From an uncultured Clostridium sp. (GTDB lineage Bacteria; Bacillota; Clostridia; Oscillospirales; Acutalibacteraceae), in assembly GCA_900547915.1 (NCBI GenBank), contig URIN01000045.1, positions 1 through 8,382 of the forward strand: DNA of 8,382 nt. Direction: 5' to 3'. The translations under genes and the position numbers were made by a program. Numbering within the stretch: the stretch's first letter is position 1; every line of letters starts with the position of its first letter. The notes below the pieces were generated by a model. It ran no database searches, was not told the DNA's origin, and worked only from the letters and a program-made list of their open reading frames with translations. Below are positions 1 through 4,957 of this stretch, one piece after another.

Positions 1-48
1 CGAGATAGGAGTCCGTCTCGTGGGCTCGGAGATGTGTATAAGAGACAG
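1..48 (+). other. Illumina Nextera i7 adapter (artefact, not genomic)
   Basis: Bases 1-6 (CGAGAT) are the end of the P7 flow-cell sequence. Bases 7-14 (AGGAGTCC) are the reverse complement of Nextera index N705. Bases 15-29 are the Nextera read-2 primer part, and bases 30-48 are the 19-bp Tn5 mosaic end finishing in AGAGACAG. All parts are in exact adapter order with no mismatch that I can see. This is untrimmed library sequence at a contig end, not a transposon in the organism; genomic DNA begins at 49. Confidence 0.98.
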
Positions 49-68
49 TTAGAAATAATGTTTTTCAT
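49..68 (-). CDS. 5' fragment of an unidentified leftward gene (cut by contig end)
   Basis: Read leftward, an ATG at 68-66 opens a frame giving M-K-N-I-I-S before the adapter interrupts it. AGGAG (81-77) sits 8 nt upstream of the ATG, which is ideal spacing. A TTGACA-type promoter lies a further 40-60 bases upstream. About 20 coding bases remain, so no function can be assigned. A start with Lys followed by hydrophobic residues is compatible with, but does not prove, a signal peptide. The gene follows the transketolase terminator in the same direction, so it begins a new transcription unit. The start call rests on the promoter, ribosome binding site and ATG all being in register. Confidence 0.7.
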
Positions 69-76
69 AAAATCAT

Positions 77-81
77 CTCCT
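77..81 (-). promoter_or_regulatory. Ribosome binding site of the truncated leftward gene
   Basis: AGGAG on the minus strand, 8 nt before the ATG at 68. It decides the start of the gene fragment at the contig edge. Confidence 0.7.
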
Positions 82-109
82 ATAAAATTTACATATATTC
101 TGTAACTTT

Positions 110-139
110 CATATAAAGAAATGATTTATAAACTGTCAA
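110..139 (-). promoter_or_regulatory. Sigma-A-type promoter for the truncated leftward gene
   Basis: On the minus strand a perfect -35 box TTGACA (139-134) is followed after 18 bp by TATATG (115-110), or after 17 bp by TTATAT (116-111). The -35 box is consensus; the -10 box is only moderate (4 of 6 for TATATG). Transcription would start near 103, leaving a leader of about 35 nt that includes the AGGAG. A second TTTGAC hexamer lies 30 bp further upstream (170-165). Confidence 0.65.
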
Positions 140-226
140 AAATAAGAAATATTTTTTTGCAAAAGTCAAATTTGTGTTCGTTATGTAAAAATAGTGTTAA
201 ATCAGGAAAAAGCAAAACAAACAAAA

Positions 227-252
227 AAGGACCGCCCAAAAGAGCGGTCCTT
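227..252 (-). terminator. Rho-independent terminator of the transketolase operon
   Basis: A perfect 9-bp stem pairs 227-235 with 244-252 (core GGACCGC/GCGGTCC), with an 8-base loop. Read leftward it is followed by an unbroken T run (228-223) and more T-rich sequence. It lies about 60 nt past the stop of the transketolase C-terminal subunit. The rightward flank is also T-rich, so weak bidirectional function is possible. Confidence 0.92.
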
Positions 253-286
253 ATTTCATTTTAAACCAATGATAAAACCACAAGGT

Positions 287-309
287 TCTGACTTAATATA
301 AAAGTCAGA
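287..309. other. Small hairpin just after the transketolase stop codon
   Basis: TCTGACTT (287-294) pairs perfectly with AAGTCAGA (302-309) around a 7-base A+T loop. It sits 3 nt beyond the stop codon and has no T run on either strand, so it is not a classic terminator. It could protect the mRNA 3' end or be incidental; the true terminator lies at 227-252. Confidence 0.4.
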
Positions 310-312
310 CAA

Positions 313-1254
313 TTATTTTAAAAACTCCTTAGTGGTCTTAACAATATTTTCGGCAGAAAGTCCGAATTCCTTTAACAGATCCTTTGCAGGGCCGCTGTGA
401 CCGAATTCATCATTAACGCCAATTCTTTTAACAGGTACAGGACATTCCGCACTCAGAGCCGCACATACAGCCTCTCCGAGACCGCCTACAATATTATGCT
501 CCTCAACGGTGATTACCCTGCCGGTTTTTTTAGCAGATTTCACAACGAGTTCGCTGTCAAGCGGTTTGATTGTTGCCATATTTATAATCTCGGCATTAAT
601 TGAACATTTTTCAAGCTCCTTGCCTGCCTCGATAGCCTCGGCAACCATAAGTCCATTTGCAATTATCGTAACATCGGTTCCCTCTTTAATAAGTTCACCC
701 TTGCCGATTTCAAACTTATAATCATCATCATGGAAAACCGGAACGGCAAGTCTGCCAAATCTGAGATAAACAGGACCTTCATAAGCATACGCAGCTTTTA
801 CTGCCTGCTTTGCCTCTACATCATCTGCAGGGCAGATAACTACCATACCGGGAATTGAGCGCATAAGAGCGAAATCCTCGCAGCACTGATGAGAAGCACC
901 GTCCTCACCAACTGATATACCTGCATGTGTAGCGCCTATCTTAACATTAAGATGCGGATAACCGATTGAGTTTCTGATCTGCTCGAATGCTCTGCCTGCT
1001 GCGAACATAGCAAAGCTTGAAGCAAACGGAACAAATCCCATTGTGCTGAGACCTGCTGCCACACACATCATATTTGATTCAGCAATACCACAGTTGATAT
1101 GACGCTGCGGAAATGCTTTTTTAAATATAGCGGTTTTTGTTGCCGCAGAGAGGTCCGCATCAAGTACAACAATATTGTCGGCGCCGTTTTCAGCAAGTTC
1201 TTTAAGCGCTTTACCATAGCTTTCACGCGTTGCAATACATTTTACATCTGCCAT
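313..1254 (-). CDS. tkt: Transketolase, C-terminal subunit
   Basis: Second half of a split transketolase. It carries the pyrimidine-binding and C-terminal domains and should work as a complex with the N-terminal subunit encoded just upstream, exchanging two-carbon ketol units between sugar phosphates in the cytosolic pentose phosphate pathway. The product is 313 aa, normal for this subunit. GIAESNM (residues 56-62) contains the Glu that activates thiamine diphosphate (E59). THAGISVGEDGASHQ (109-123) is the family loop carrying active-site His and Asp residues. NDEFGHSG (281-288) belongs to the C-terminal domain. The open frame extends to a GTG at 1260, but GGAGG (1266-1262) would be only 1 nt from it and is 7 nt from the ATG at 1254, so the ATG is chosen. 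It starts 2 nt after the upstream stop, implying translational coupling. 1-Deoxyxylulose-5-phosphate synthase is unlikely because that enzyme is one long chain. Confidence 0.95.
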   Translation of the reverse strand: MADVKCIATRESYGKALKELAENGADNIVVLDADLSAATKTAIFKKAFPQRHINCGIAESNMMCVAAGLSTMGFVPFASSFAMFAAGRAFEQIRNSIGYPHLNVKIGATHAGISVGEDGASHQCCEDFALMRSIPGMVVICPADDVEAKQAVKAAYAYEGPVYLRFGRLAVPVFHDDDYKFEIGKGELIKEGTDVTIIANGLMVAEAIEAGKELEKCSINAEIINMATIKPLDSELVVKSAKKTGRVITVEEHNIVGGLGEAVCAALSAECPVPVKRIGVNDEFGHSGPAKDLLKEFGLSAENIVKTTKEFLK

Positions 1255-1256
1255 AA

Positions 1257-2096
1257 TCACGCCTCCAATTCCGCAAGTTTTTCATCAAGTTCTTTAACAG
1301 CAATTTCATATTCCTGCTGATTCGGCGCTTTACCGTGCCAGTCAACAGCGTTTTCCATATATGAAACGCCAAGACCTTTAATAGTTTTCATAACAATAGC
1401 AAAGGGTTTAGTGCTCTTTTCAAAAGCTTCAAACGCTTTTTCAAGTTCGTCAAAATCATTGCCGTTTATAACAATGCAGTCAAAACCGAAAGCACGCACT
1501 TTTTCATCAATAGGCTCAGCGCTCATAACATCTTTGCAGGCACCGTCTATCTGAAGTCCGTTTACATCAATCATAATGCAAAGATTATCAAGATTATACT
1601 GAGATGCAAACATCATTGCTTCCCAAACCTGACCTTCTTCTATTTCACCGTCGCCCAAAAGAGTATAAACTTTAATATCCTTACCGAGCATCTTTGCACC
1701 TTTTGCCATTCCGCAAGCGGCGCTGATACCCTGACCAAGGGAACCTGTACTCATATCAATACCCGGAACTGTATTCATGTTCGGGTGACCCTGAAGATAA
1801 GAACCTATATGGCGAAGGGTCTTAAGATCCTCTACCGGGAAAAATCCCTTATATGCGAGAGCACTGTAAAGTGCCGGCGCAGCGTGGCCCTTAGAAAGAA
1901 CAAATCTGTCTCTGTTTGGATCCTTTGGATTTTTTACATCATACCTCATCTGCCTGCCGTAAAGATAGGCAATGACATCAGCAGCCGAAAGGCTTCCGCC
2001 CGGATGGCCTGCTTTTGCGTTATAAGTGCCCTCAATTATGCCGCGCCTTATCTGGGCAGCATAAATTTCAAGCTCTCTTTTCTGTTCACTGTTCAT
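1257..2096 (-). CDS. tkt: Transketolase, N-terminal subunit
   Basis: Pyrophosphate-binding half of a two-subunit transketolase, 279 aa, a typical length. The thiamine-diphosphate/Mg2+ motif is present as GDGEIEEGQVWEA (148-160), with the Asn about 30 residues later (N179 in DVNGLQ). AGHPGGSLS (29-37, H31), SKGHAAPALYSAL (68-80, H71) and GHPN (103-106, H104) are family motifs that position cofactor and substrate. WHGKAPN (253-259) closes the domain. The start has AAGGAG (2108-2103) 6 nt before the ATG. The gene begins 17 nt after the LCP gene with no terminator or visible promoter between them, so it probably shares a transcript with the sortase and LCP genes. The C-terminal subunit starts 2 nt after its stop. 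The pair should form the active site only when assembled. Confidence 0.95.
   Translation of the reverse strand: MNSEQKRELEIYAAQIRRGIIEGTYNAKAGHPGGSLSAADVIAYLYGRQMRYDVKNPKDPNRDRFVLSKGHAAPALYSALAYKGFFPVEDLKTLRHIGSYLQGHPNMNTVPGIDMSTGSLGQGISAACGMAKGAKMLGKDIKVYTLLGDGEIEEGQVWEAMMFASQYNLDNLCIMIDVNGLQIDGACKDVMSAEPIDEKVRAFGFDCIVINGNDFDELEKAFEAFEKSTKPFAIVMKTIKGLGVSYMENAVDWHGKAPNQQEYEIAVKELDEKLAELEA
1262..1266 (-). promoter_or_regulatory. Ribosome binding site that fixes the transketolase C-subunit start
   Basis: GGAGG on the minus strand lies inside the last codons (Leu-Glu-Ala) of the N-terminal subunit gene. It is 7 nt from the ATG at 1254 but only 1 nt from the in-frame GTG at 1260, so initiation at the ATG is much more likely. 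Confidence 0.8.
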
Positions 2097-2113
2097 GGCT
2101 TGCTCCTTTAGAT

Positions 2114-3373
2114 TTAATTGACCTGCTCATAGAAGCAGTTTACAACAACATCCATTACCGAATCCTCATCAAGATAATATTCGGCAAAAACATCCTCCGT
2201 TGCCGTATCTGACGCACGCATTTCACCATCAAGTGTGTACTGTGTAAAATCAGATACTCCGTTGGAAAGCACAACCGAAGCAAGATATGTCACCTCGCTG
2301 AGTGAAATATTTGTTTGGCTGTATTCGGATGCTGTATTATAAAGCTGTGAAACTACAGAAAAATCGTTTGTTACGGCTTTTCTAAGCTGTTCCACATAAG
2401 CTTTAATGTACTGTGTTTGACGCTCTGTTCTGTTTAAAGATGCGTCTATTGAATCCATATTTCTCTGGCGTACATAAGTTTCCGCAAAATCGCCGCGGAT
2501 AGTAACCGTATCACCCTTATAAACGCCCTCAGCAGGAAAATCATAAAGTGAAGTTACCGTTACGCCGCCTATTGCATCGTTGAGCGGCGCAATACCGCCT
2601 AAATCAAGAGCGAAATATTTTTCAACCGGCACATTACCAAGTATACGGCTGATTGCTGTTGTAACGTTTTCACACGATGACGTTCCGCCATCTCCGTAGG
2701 CATAAGCAAGACAGAGCTGCATATTTTCTGTTCTTACAAACTCTCCGCCTACTGTATAAAGGTCTATATCCACCATTGTATCACGCGGAATCGTTATGAT
2801 ACTGATTTCGCCTGTATTTGTATCAATAACACCGACAACATCAGTATCAGCCTGACCTGAATTGCCGATAAGAGTATCATCATTAGAGGTTATACTTTCA
2901 CGGTCTACACCTATAAACGCAAATGCAACCTTATTTCTGTCATAAACATAAGTGTGACCGTTATATATGATAGTTTCTTCGTATTTCGGATTTGCCGGTT
3001 CAACCACAAGTGAGTTATGACCCCGCTCCCTCATATAAAGATATGTACCGCCGATAATGGCTACCGCGGCAAAAACTATTGCTATTAACACAATAAATAT
3101 TCTGAGAACGAGCGGCATCTTGTGTTTTTTTCTGTGTCTGTGCCTTCTGCTGTGGTGTGAATGAGAGGAAGATGAATGATGATGGTGGTGGTGATGATGC
3201 CCGTTTGAATGGGTATTATATTCTTCCTCAGACAGAAAAATTCTGCCTGCCGACTCAGTCGGTTGTATCTGTTCCGGTTGGTCAACAGCAGGTTTTGTTT
3301 CAGCATCTCCGTTACTTTGAAAAAGAAAATCCTGGTCAGCTGCATCTAAATTTGGATCAATTGGTCTTTTCAT
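2114..3373 (-). CDS. LytR-CpsA-Psr (LCP) family protein with His-rich N-terminal tail
   Basis: Membrane-anchored LCP protein, 419 aa. The family transfers polyprenyl-linked glycopolymers (teichoic acid, capsule or similar) onto peptidoglycan outside the membrane; the polymer here cannot be told. Residues 1-87 are a cytoplasmic tail that includes eight consecutive His (59-66) and a further His/Ser/Arg/Lys-rich stretch to 85. One membrane helix spans about 88-113. The LCP domain covers roughly 145-330: TDVVGVID (177-184), IPRDT (195-199), LAYAYGDGG (222-230), NDAIGGVTV (265-273) and the Arg-rich motif YVRQR...NRTERQ (300-319), which binds the lipid pyrophosphate in characterised members. The C-terminal part (to FYEQVN) is as in clostridial LCP proteins. 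The ATG overlaps the sortase gene by 17 nt. The best ribosome binding site is GGAGTG (3389-3384), with a rather long spacer. The family call is firm. Confidence 0.92.
   Translation of the reverse strand: MKRPIDPNLDAADQDFLFQSNGDAETKPAVDQPEQIQPTESAGRIFLSEEEYNTHSNGHHHHHHHHSSSSHSHHSRRHRHRKKHKMPLVLRIFIVLIAIVFAAVAIIGGTYLYMRERGHNSLVVEPANPKYEETIIYNGHTYVYDRNKVAFAFIGVDRESITSNDDTLIGNSGQADTDVVGVIDTNTGEISIITIPRDTMVDIDLYTVGGEFVRTENMQLCLAYAYGDGGTSSCENVTTAISRILGNVPVEKYFALDLGGIAPLNDAIGGVTVTSLYDFPAEGVYKGDTVTIRGDFAETYVRQRNMDSIDASLNRTERQTQYIKAYVEQLRKAVTNDFSVVSQLYNTASEYSQTNISLSEVTYLASVVLSNGVSDFTQYTLDGEMRASDTATEDVFAEYYLDEDSVMDVVVNCFYEQVN
3176..3199 (-). repeat. Eight-codon poly-histidine tract in the LCP gene
   Basis: Eight consecutive CAT/CAC codons encode His59-His66, just before a Ser run and a His/Arg/Lys cluster (to residue 85) on the cytoplasmic side of the membrane helix. 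Mixed codons (CAT CAT CAC CAC CAC CAT CAT CAT) argue against a pure trinucleotide slippage tract. Function unknown; metal binding is an inference. Confidence 0.85.
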
Positions 3374-4154
3374 CTTTTACTAACACTCCGCAAACAAGAT
3401 ATCTGTTGCTTTTTTGATTTGTGATACAGGTTGAAAGCACCACTATCTTGCTGTTTTCATCTATTGTTACATCAAGATCGGTTCTTACATTTTTAAGAGC
3501 CGATGTTGGGTTTTTCACCGTTTCCTGAAAATTTGCAAGATCCTGAGGAACGGCAAAATTAAACGAATTCATAATATGCCTGTCATCATATTTGAAAGCT
3601 GACACAACCTGATAGGTCAGTTTTCTTTCAGGCAGATAAATATAAAAATACTCATGTGAATTAAAGAAATCCGTGTCCTCAAATTTATGAAGCGAGGTAA
3701 ACATGGTTTCCTTATAACCGTTGTGGCCGTAAATGACCGTTACGGGATCTGAAAAGTCTTTGCTATTAATGCCTTGAGTATAAATAGCTCCGCTTGCGAT
3801 CCATGATTTATCATAAGCACTGTGGCGGAGATAAAAACTATCGTCATTTTTACTCTGAACTATAGGATAATCCACATCAGTATCATCAATTTTGATCCAC
3901 GCGTAAATTTCATCATTTCCCTGCTGAAGGGATTCGAAATCAACAGGATTGTCCGCTAAATTCTGGCTCTGTGATTCTGTGGTGTCAGGAGTCGTTACAA
4001 ATTCAGATTCCCTTTGCGCCATTGAGGAATTATAAATATAGATTCCTATATAAACACACGCACACACAAAAACGATTATAGCAAGAATCAAAAGAACAAT
4101 TCTTTTTTTATCATTCTTTTTTTCTTTGTTGTTTTCGTTACTGTTATCACTCAT
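3357..4154 (-). CDS. srtB: Class B sortase
   Basis: Membrane-anchored transpeptidase that cuts a surface protein at its sorting motif and links it to the cell wall. The product is 265 aa from the chosen ATG. It has a charged cytoplasmic N-terminus, one membrane helix (about 18-41), a linker, then the sortase domain (about 72-260). The catalytic triad is visible: His144 in VIYGHNG, Cys243 in VVLSTC and Arg251 in SNRYLVCG. The long insertion between His and Cys fits class B. The frame opens at GTG 4163, but the ATG at 4154 has GGTG (4163-4160) 6 nt upstream, so the ATG is preferred; the site is weak. The gene lies just downstream of a small protein ending in an SPDTG sorting signal, its likely substrate, and overlaps the LCP gene by 17 nt. 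Confidence 0.92.
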   Translation of the reverse strand: MSDNSNENNKEKKNDKKRIVLLILAIIVFVCACVYIGIYIYNSSMAQRESEFVTTPDTTESQSQNLADNPVDFESLQQGNDEIYAWIKIDDTDVDYPIVQSKNDDSFYLRHSAYDKSWIASGAIYTQGINSKDFSDPVTVIYGHNGYKETMFTSLHKFEDTDFFNSHEYFYIYLPERKLTYQVVSAFKYDDRHIMNSFNFAVPQDLANFQETVKNPTSALKNVRTDLDVTIDENSKIVVLSTCITNQKSNRYLVCGVLVKDEKTN

Positions 4155-4159
4155 AAAAT

Positions 4160-4163
4160 GCAC
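4160..4163 (-). promoter_or_regulatory. Weak ribosome binding site for the class B sortase
   Basis: GGTG on the minus strand, 6 nt before the ATG at 4154. It overlaps the alternative GTG start at 4163 and therefore favours the ATG. The match to anti-Shine-Dalgarno is short, suggesting modest sortase translation. Confidence 0.45.
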
Positions 4164-4175
4164 CGCAATAAAAAA

Positions 4176-4204
4176 ATAATAGAAAAAATTTCAGTTTATT
4201 ACAA
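4176..4204 (-). promoter_or_regulatory. Possible promoter for the sortase-LCP-transketolase operon
   Basis: On the minus strand TTGTAA (4204-4199, 4 of 6 to consensus), a 17-bp spacer, then TATTAT (4181-4176, 5 of 6). It lies between the terminator of the anchored-protein gene and the sortase start. It would give a leader of only about 15 nt before the ATG. The region is very A+T-rich, so a chance match is possible; the alternative is read-through of the upstream terminator. Confidence 0.4.
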
Positions 4205-4221
4205 GACAGCATAACATTAAA

Positions 4222-4249
4222 AAAACCTGCCCACAAAGGAACAGGTTTT
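4222..4249 (-). terminator. Rho-independent terminator after the anchored-protein gene
   Basis: An 8-bp stem AAAACCTG/CAGGTTTT (4222-4229 with 4242-4249) has some further pairing inside the 12-base loop. Read leftward, CAGG is followed by seven T. It starts about 20 nt past the stop of the SPDTG protein and separates it from the sortase gene, so the substrate can be expressed far above the sortase. Confidence 0.85.
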
Positions 4250-4268
4250 AATAAATGTTTAGATTATA

Positions 4269-4823
4269 TTATTCAGCGTCCTTCTTCTTTGTAAGGGCAA
4301 GAATTGCAGCACCTGCACCAGCTGCGCAAACCGCTGCCGCTGCTACAGAAACACCTGTGTCAGGAGAGGTTGCGGAATTGTCCTTATCAACAGTTGTGGT
4401 TTCGCCAGAAGTTGTTCCCTCTTCAGCTGTAAGAGCGTTAACTGTATATCCGTTAGGAGACTCAAATACAGACCAATCAAGAACTTCAATAACAAGAGTA
4501 TTGCCGTCCTTGCTAACTACTTTGCAAGCAGAGCTTACTGAATTCAAATCAACAGCTTTGCCGTCTTTATCAATAAGATTCCAGCCTTTAAGTGCTGCTG
4601 AACCTGAATAAGTAAATACAAGCTGATTTGAACCTGCGCTTACCTGAGAGCCTGAAACCTGAGTTGAAGGCTTGCCGTTAAGAAGCGGATCATTAGCCGA
4701 ATGAACGATTGCTACACCCTGAGGGCTGTATACATGGATGGCTGCAGAAGCAGGAACTGCGAAAGCAGCACATACGCTGACTGCGGCAATTACTGAAATT
4801 AAAACAGAAATAAGCTTTTTCAT
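4269..4823 (-). CDS. Small secreted, sortase-anchored surface protein (SPDTG signal)
   Basis: 184-aa protein of unknown function built as a cell-wall-anchored surface protein. It has a signal peptide (MKKLISVLIS..., hydrophobic to about 23, probable cleavage after the AxA-type site near 27). A probably beta-rich domain of about 100 residues follows (29-130), with one Cys (C100). A Thr/Glu/Ser-rich linker (133-152) leads to the sorting signal: SPDTG (153-157), a very Ala-rich membrane helix (158-177) and a KKK tail (179-181). SPDTG is not canonical LPxTG but fits the (S/P)PxTG pattern reported for C. difficile sortase B. A class B sortase gene lies immediately downstream. Mature size after both cleavages would be only about 130 residues. 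The start is supported by GAGGTG (4834-4829) 5 nt before the ATG. The gene is probably monocistronic: strong own promoter upstream, terminator downstream. I do not recognise the central domain. Confidence 0.9.
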   Translation of the reverse strand: MKKLISVLISVIAAVSVCAAFAVPASAAIHVYSPQGVAIVHSANDPLLNGKPSTQVSGSQVSAGSNQLVFTYSGSAALKGWNLIDKDGKAVDLNSVSSACKVVSKDGNTLVIEVLDWSVFESPNGYTVNALTAEEGTTSGETTTVDKDNSATSPDTGVSVAAAAVCAAGAGAAILALTKKKDAE

Positions 4824-4828
4824 AAAAA

Positions 4829-4834
4829 CACCTC
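4829..4834 (-). promoter_or_regulatory. Strong ribosome binding site of the SPDTG protein
   Basis: GAGGTG on the minus strand, 5 nt before the ATG at 4823. It directly abuts the second copy of the 12-bp leader repeat (sharing base 4834), so any factor bound to that repeat would touch it. Confidence 0.75.
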
Positions 4835-4866
4835 ATTTAATATAATTGATGCTACATTTAATATAA
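4834..4866. repeat. 12-bp perfect direct repeat in the leader of the SPDTG gene
   Basis: CATTTAATATAA occurs at 4834-4845 and 4855-4866, exact in all 12 positions with a 21-bp period (about two helical turns). Both copies lie between the predicted transcription start (near 4881) and the ribosome binding site. A two-site operator or an RNA element is possible; A+T richness weakens the case. Confidence 0.6.
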
Positions 4867-4887
4867 GCCAATATATAATACAATCGC

Positions 4888-4916
4888 ATTATACCATTTA
4901 ACTTCAAATTTGTAAA
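4888..4916 (-). promoter_or_regulatory. Strong extended -10 promoter of the SPDTG protein gene
   Basis: On the minus strand TTTACA (4916-4911, 5 of 6) is followed after exactly 17 bp by a perfect TATAAT (4893-4888) preceded by TGG, an extended -10. The predicted start is near 4881, giving a leader of about 57 nt. This is the best promoter in the window and implies high expression of the anchored protein. Its -35 box lies inside one arm of an inverted repeat. Confidence 0.85.
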
Positions 4917-4957
4917 GAGCTTTGAAGAAAAACATTTTACAAATTTGTTACAAATTT
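4905..4957. repeat. Inverted and direct repeats overlapping the -35 box
   Basis: CAAATTTGTAAA (4905-4916) is perfectly inverted as TTTACAAATTTG (4936-4947), a 12-bp match with a 19-base gap. TTACAAATTT also repeats directly at 4937-4946 and 4948-4957 (11-bp period), the last copy touching the stop codon of the ABC gene. A competing 7-bp pairing is CTTCAAA (4902-4908) with TTTGAAG (4921-4927). These could be operator sites, an A+T-rich UP element, or a weak 3'-end hairpin for the ABC transcript. Confidence 0.6.

Noticed and set aside
30..48. Tn5 mosaic end as evidence of a transposon in the genome
   Set aside because: It is preceded by the exact Nextera primer, index and P7 sequence, so it is library adapter.
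313..2096. Transketolase gene broken in two by a frameshift
   Set aside because: Each half has its own strong ribosome site, normal subunit length and complete motifs. Two-subunit transketolases are standard in Clostridia.
1785..2111. Rightward open frame of 108 codons
   Set aside because: Fully antisense to the well-supported transketolase N-terminal subunit; no ribosome site or recognisable protein. It is a shadow frame.
3176..3199. Poly-His as an engineered affinity tag or vector contamination
   Set aside because: It is internal, uses mixed His codons, is embedded in a longer natural His/Ser/Arg region and is in frame with an intact LCP protein.
3085..3345. Leftward 86-codon frame inside the LCP gene in another frame
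   Set aside because: Shifted reading of the same His-rich region; no own ribosome site and no family features.
3157..3417. Rightward open frame of 86 codons across the sortase/LCP overlap
   Set aside because: Antisense to the LCP N-terminal tail. Its Asp/Gly-rich part is the complement of the His codons.
4255..4611. Rightward 118-codon Ala/Ser/Thr-rich frame
   Set aside because: Antisense to the SPDTG protein; the Ala-rich look comes from the complement of the GCx-rich anchor. It also runs through the terminator region.
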